A stretch of DNA of 64,000 bases from Rhizobium sp. EC-SD404 (GTDB lineage Bacteria > Pseudomonadota > Alphaproteobacteria > Rhizobiales > Rhizobiaceae). Position numbers and translations under genes: made by a program. The DNA lies in contig NZ_LR701459.1 of assembly GCF_902498825.1 (NCBI RefSeq), forward strand, positions 1,246,001-1,310,000, in the 5' to 3' direction. A model generated the notes under the pieces. That model saw only the letters and a list, made by a program, of their open reading frames with translations. It did not search any database and was not told the origin of the DNA. Of this stretch, positions 61,158-64,000 are shown piece after piece (position 1 is the first letter of the stretch; each line of letters starts with the position of its first letter).

Positions 61158-62267
61158 ATGACTGCCGCGCCATCGTCTTCGCCTTCTTCGCCGTTCCGCA
61201 AAGCCATTTTCTTGTCGCTGCTTGCCGCCACGGCACTGGCCGGCGCAGCACCGCTTGCCGTTCAGCCTGCCTACGCACAGAGCCAGGAACTCAACGCGCT
61301 CGTCTGGTGCGACCATACCGATCCGGAACTCGTCCAGCCGTTCGAGGAAGAGCACGATGTGCGCGTGAACCTGCGCGAATATGAGGGTACTGCCGCGGGC
61401 CTTGCGATCCTCGATCAATCGCAGCCGGGCGATTGGGACGTGCTGGTGATCGATGCCGTCGATGTCGGCCGTGCCGTCGATCTCGGCATCATGGCAGCGC
61501 TGCCGGCGGACGAATTGCCGACGGGCGACTTCTTTCCCGAACTCGTGATGGAAGACCTAAACGCGCGTGACGGCACGACCTACGCGGTGACCGAGAAATT
61601 CGGTTACAACACGATCGCCTACAACAAGGCCGCCGTCGATCCGGCCGACATGACCAATTTCGAGAATCTCTTCTCCGGCAAATATGACGGCCGCATCGCC
61701 ATCTACGACTACTATCTCCCGGTGCTTGGCATGCTGTCGCTCAGCGAGGGCATCGATACGGGTGATCTGGATGCCGAAGCTCTCGAGACCCTGCGCGAGC
61801 CCCTTTTCGATCTGCGTGCTCGGTCGAGCCAGGTCAGCGAAGTGGTCGCGAGCCAGACGGCGCTTGCAACGGGCGAAGTCGATATTCTGGTCGGTGGCGG
61901 CGAATGGTTGACGGCGGTTCTCGCAGGCGAGAATGCCGATCTCGATTGGACCATCCCGGAACAGGGCGGCGTTCTCTGGGCGCAGTCGATCGGCGTTCTG
62001 GAAAGCAGCGAAAACAAGGATCTCGCGACGGAATTCGTGAAATACATCGTCAGCCCGGAAGGTCAGGCACGGCTTGCGACCTCGTCCTGCTACTGGGGCA
62101 TGCCCTCCAACGCGGCCGCAGGCGACGTGCTGACGGATGAGGAGAAGACGGTTCTGCGTTGGGACGACCAGGCGGACTTCCTCACGCGCGTGCAGCGTTA
62201 TCCGGTGTCGGATGCCGAACTCGACACCGCCATGCAGGATCTCTGGACCGACATGCTGCAGCAGTAA
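61158..62267 (+). CDS. ABC transporter substrate-binding protein (PotD-like), second set
   Basis: A 369-residue periplasmic receptor. A basic-hydrophobic signal peptide (KAIFLSLLAATALAG) ends near AYAQ. The mature part has LNALVWCDHTDPELVQPFEEE and WDVLVIDAVDVGRAVDLGI. GAGGAG precedes the ATG at 61158. It is only distantly similar to the receptor at 50.2 kb, so the ligand is probably different. Spermidine/putrescine-class by fold and by its PotBCA-like partners. Confidence 0.88.
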   Translation: MTAAPSSSPSSPFRKAIFLSLLAATALAGAAPLAVQPAYAQSQELNALVWCDHTDPELVQPFEEEHDVRVNLREYEGTAAGLAILDQSQPGDWDVLVIDAVDVGRAVDLGIMAALPADELPTGDFFPELVMEDLNARDGTTYAVTEKFGYNTIAYNKAAVDPADMTNFENLFSGKYDGRIAIYDYYLPVLGMLSLSEGIDTGDLDAEALETLREPLFDLRARSSQVSEVVASQTALATGEVDILVGGGEWLTAVLAGENADLDWTIPEQGGVLWAQSIGVLESSENKDLATEFVKYIVSPEGQARLATSSCYWGMPSNAAAGDVLTDEEKTVLRWDDQADFLTRVQRYPVSDAELDTAMQDLWTDMLQQ

Positions 62268-62295
62268 CGCGGGCTGAAGCCGGAGGCTGACGAGC

Positions 62296-63147
62296 GTGGC
62301 GTATCCACACAACAACCGCCAGGGCTGGGGCCTCGTTGCCCCCGCCCTGCTCTGGACGATCGCCTTCTTCGTCGTGCCATTCCTGATGATGCTGGCCTTA
62401 AGCTTCGCCAAGATGGAAGGGCGCAGCGTCGTCTCCGGCTTCTTTCCGGACAACTATATCCGCATCTTCACCGAGCCGTCGCTTTTGCGCGGACTCGTCG
62501 TATCGCTCGAGATCACTGTCACCGTCACGGTGATCTCGATGGTACTTGCCTATCCGCTCGCCTGGATCATCGCGTTCCGGGTTCCGGAGCGCTGGCAGCG
62601 GCTCGTGCTGATCCTCACGATCCTGCCGTTCTGGACGTCCTATGTGGTGCGGTCCTATTCCTGGCTGCTGGTGCTCGGCCAGAACGGGATCATCAACAAA
62701 ACGCTTATTGCGCTCGGCGTGGTCAGCGAGCCGATCTCCATGTCCGCGTCGCGCTTCGCCACCGTGACGGGCTTCGTGCACTTCTTCGTCATGCTGCTGA
62801 CGCTGACGATCTACGCGAATTTGAAACAGCTCTCGCCGAACTACGCCCGCGCCGCGCAGGACCTCGGGGCAGGGCGCTTCGCCACGTTCAGGCACGTGAT
62901 CCTGCCGCTGACGCTGCCGGGCCTTATGACCGGTGCGTTTCTCACCTTCGTGCTCTGCATCGGCGACTACATCACGCCGCAGATTTTGGGCGGCAACAAC
63001 GAGCTGACCTTGCCGCAGCTCATCATGATGCAGCTTGGCCGGCGCGGTGATTTTCCCATGGCATCGGCGATGGCCGTGGTGCTGATGGGGATCGTGACGC
63101 TTGCCTATCTCGCAAGCGCGCGCTGGTTGCGGATCGACCGACTATGA
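62296..63147 (+). CDS. ABC transporter permease (PotB-like), second set
   Basis: A 283-residue permease with six transmembrane helices. RAAQDLGAGRFATFRHVILPL is the EAA loop. The GTG at 62296 is preceded by GGAGG; the stop overlaps the next permease start (ATGA). It follows the receptor after 28 bases. Confidence 0.9.
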   Translation: MAYPHNNRQGWGLVAPALLWTIAFFVVPFLMMLALSFAKMEGRSVVSGFFPDNYIRIFTEPSLLRGLVVSLEITVTVTVISMVLAYPLAWIIAFRVPERWQRLVLILTILPFWTSYVVRSYSWLLVLGQNGIINKTLIALGVVSEPISMSASRFATVTGFVHFFVMLLTLTIYANLKQLSPNYARAAQDLGAGRFATFRHVILPLTLPGLMTGAFLTFVLCIGDYITPQILGGNNELTLPQLIMMQLGRRGDFPMASAMAVVLMGIVTLAYLASARWLRIDRL

Positions 63148-63917
63148 CGCGCGCCTTCTCCTGGATCTATCTCGCCATCGCGTTTGCCTTCATCTTCCTG
63201 CCGGTCGGTGTACTTCTGCTGTTTTCCTTTCAGGATGGCCGCCTGCCGGTGCCACCCTTCAACGGGCCGTCTCTGCGGTGGTATGCCGATGTGCTCGGCG
63301 ACCGGCGGCTGATGTCGGCGCTCGGCAATTCGATGCTCGTCGCGGCCATATCGTCGGCGATCGCGCTTCTTCTCGGGTTCCTCGCGGCGCAAGGGCTTGC
63401 GCGCTACCGCCTGCCGGGAACGCTGGCGATGCGCGTTGTGCTGATCGCGCCGTTTACCGTCAGCTACCTGATCATCGCGCTCGGTCTACTCAATCTCTAC
63501 AACCGGACCGGCACCGGCCTGTCGCTGTGGACCGCCGGCGTCGGCCATGTGGTGATCAACCTGCCGCTCTGCTTTGCGATCCTTTACGCTGCGATGGGTG
63601 ACCACCACCGTAATGCGGAGCGGGCGGCGCGCGATCTCGGCGCGTCGGAATTCAAGATTCTCGCGCTCGTCACCGCGCCGATGCTGATGCCGTCGATGCT
63701 GGCGGCCTATTTCCTGGCGTTCACCTTCAGCTGGGACGAGTTCATCATCGCGTTTCTGCTGACCCGGTTCGACGTCACGCTGCCGGTGGAAATCTGGTCG
63801 CTGCTGCGATCGGGCCTGACGCCCCGCGCGAATGCGGTGGGCAGCCTCGTCTTTCTCGTCTCCGTCAGCCTGCTCCTCATTCTGGAGCTCGCCGTCTTCC
63901 GCAAGGTTCGCCGATGA
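63144..63917 (+). CDS. ABC transporter permease (PotC-like), second set
   Basis: A 257-residue permease with six transmembrane helices. RAARDLGASEFKILALVTAPM is the EAA loop. Both ends overlap neighbouring genes by 4 bases, so receptor, permeases and ATPase form one operon. Confidence 0.9.
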   Translation: MTRAFSWIYLAIAFAFIFLPVGVLLLFSFQDGRLPVPPFNGPSLRWYADVLGDRRLMSALGNSMLVAAISSAIALLLGFLAAQGLARYRLPGTLAMRVVLIAPFTVSYLIIALGLLNLYNRTGTGLSLWTAGVGHVVINLPLCFAILYAAMGDHHRNAERAARDLGASEFKILALVTAPMLMPSMLAAYFLAFTFSWDEFIIAFLLTRFDVTLPVEIWSLLRSGLTPRANAVGSLVFLVSVSLLLILELAVFRKVRR

Positions 63918-64000
63918 CCGCCGCTCTCTCGATTCAGTCCATCGACATGAAGTTCGGCGAGGTACGGGCGCTGCATGCCGTCGATCTCGAGATCGGAGCC
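63914..64000 (+). CDS. ABC transporter ATPase (PotA-like), 3' truncated by window edge
   Basis: Only the first 29 residues are visible, beginning MTAALSIQSIDMKFGEVRAL. The beta-strand and Gly-containing turn are typical of the start of an ABC ATPase just before Walker A. The ATG overlaps the permease stop codon, as expected for the ATPase of this transporter. Confidence 0.8.
   Translation, partial: MTAALSIQSIDMKFGEVRALHAVDLEIGA

Noticed and set aside
1..64000. CRISPR arrays, tRNA genes, insertion sequences or prophage
   Set aside because: No regularly spaced repeats, no tRNA-like cloverleaf, no transposase or integrase reading frame, and no marked change in base composition was seen.

Overview
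The window is GC-rich, densely coded alphaproteobacterial DNA, most likely from the Hyphomicrobiales (Rhizobiales). The basis is the gene content: HWE-family histidine kinase, DUF3618-type stress operon, a subunit I+III oxidase fusion, TRAP and polyamine-type ABC transporters, an SoxYZ/flavocytochrome c set, and a palindromic intergenic repeat of the type scattered through rhizobial genomes. I cannot name a genus. I see no tRNA, rRNA, CRISPR array, insertion sequence or prophage.

Layout. (1) 1-7.7 kb: the end of a type II secretion locus (gspM fragment, GspC/GspN-like protein, gspE on the other strand, secretin gspD, short prepilin peptidase), then a NarL-type two-component pair. (2) 7.8-13.4 kb: a secreted Asp/Gly/Arg-rich protein and a YhaO/YhaN (SbcCD-like) nuclease-ATPase pair. 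(3) 13.5-17.3 kb: a stress block with an orphan PAS-HWE kinase, an SDR oxidoreductase and two membrane-anchored stress proteins, with sigma-EcfG-like promoters. (4) 17.5-24.4 kb: a respiratory island on the minus strand with CtaG, a CopD-like protein, CoxB, a fused CtaD-CtaE, a small membrane protein, a ferric-reductase-like flavoprotein and an unannotated 29-residue membrane peptide. (5) 24.4-32.6 kb: catalase HPII, a TetR-controlled RND pump and Dps. (6) 32.7-41.3 kb: a TRAP transporter with a gamma-glutamyltransferase-like hydrolase, GntR, an EamA exporter, LysR, and a diaminopropionate-ammonia-lyase-like enzyme. (7) 41.3-54.3 kb: an amino-acid/amine catabolic island with Lrp, a class V aminotransferase, an XRE-cupin regulator, a tightly overlapping kbl-tdh-monooxygenase-CMD-AhpD operon, an opine-dehydrogenase-like gene and a complete PotDBCA-type ABC transporter. 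(8) 54.4-56.4 kb: a DEAD-box helicase. (9) 56.5-60.3 kb: sulfur oxidation (YeeE, SoxY, SoxZ, FccA, FccB). (10) 60.4-64 kb: TetR and a second PotDBC(A) transporter running off the window.

How the parts fit. Regions 3 and 5 hold several stress functions (HWE kinase, SDR, catalase, Dps). Regions 6, 7 and 10 suggest a scavenger of organic nitrogen compounds, with a dedicated regulator beside each transporter or enzyme set. The best candidate for an undescribed system is region 7. Its XRE-cupin regulator has a 14-bp palindrome in front of its own gene and a 12/14 copy in front of kbl. The threonine dehydrogenase in the operon has lost all four structural-zinc cysteines while keeping the catalytic zinc ligands. 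All functional statements come from reading the sequence; no database search was run.
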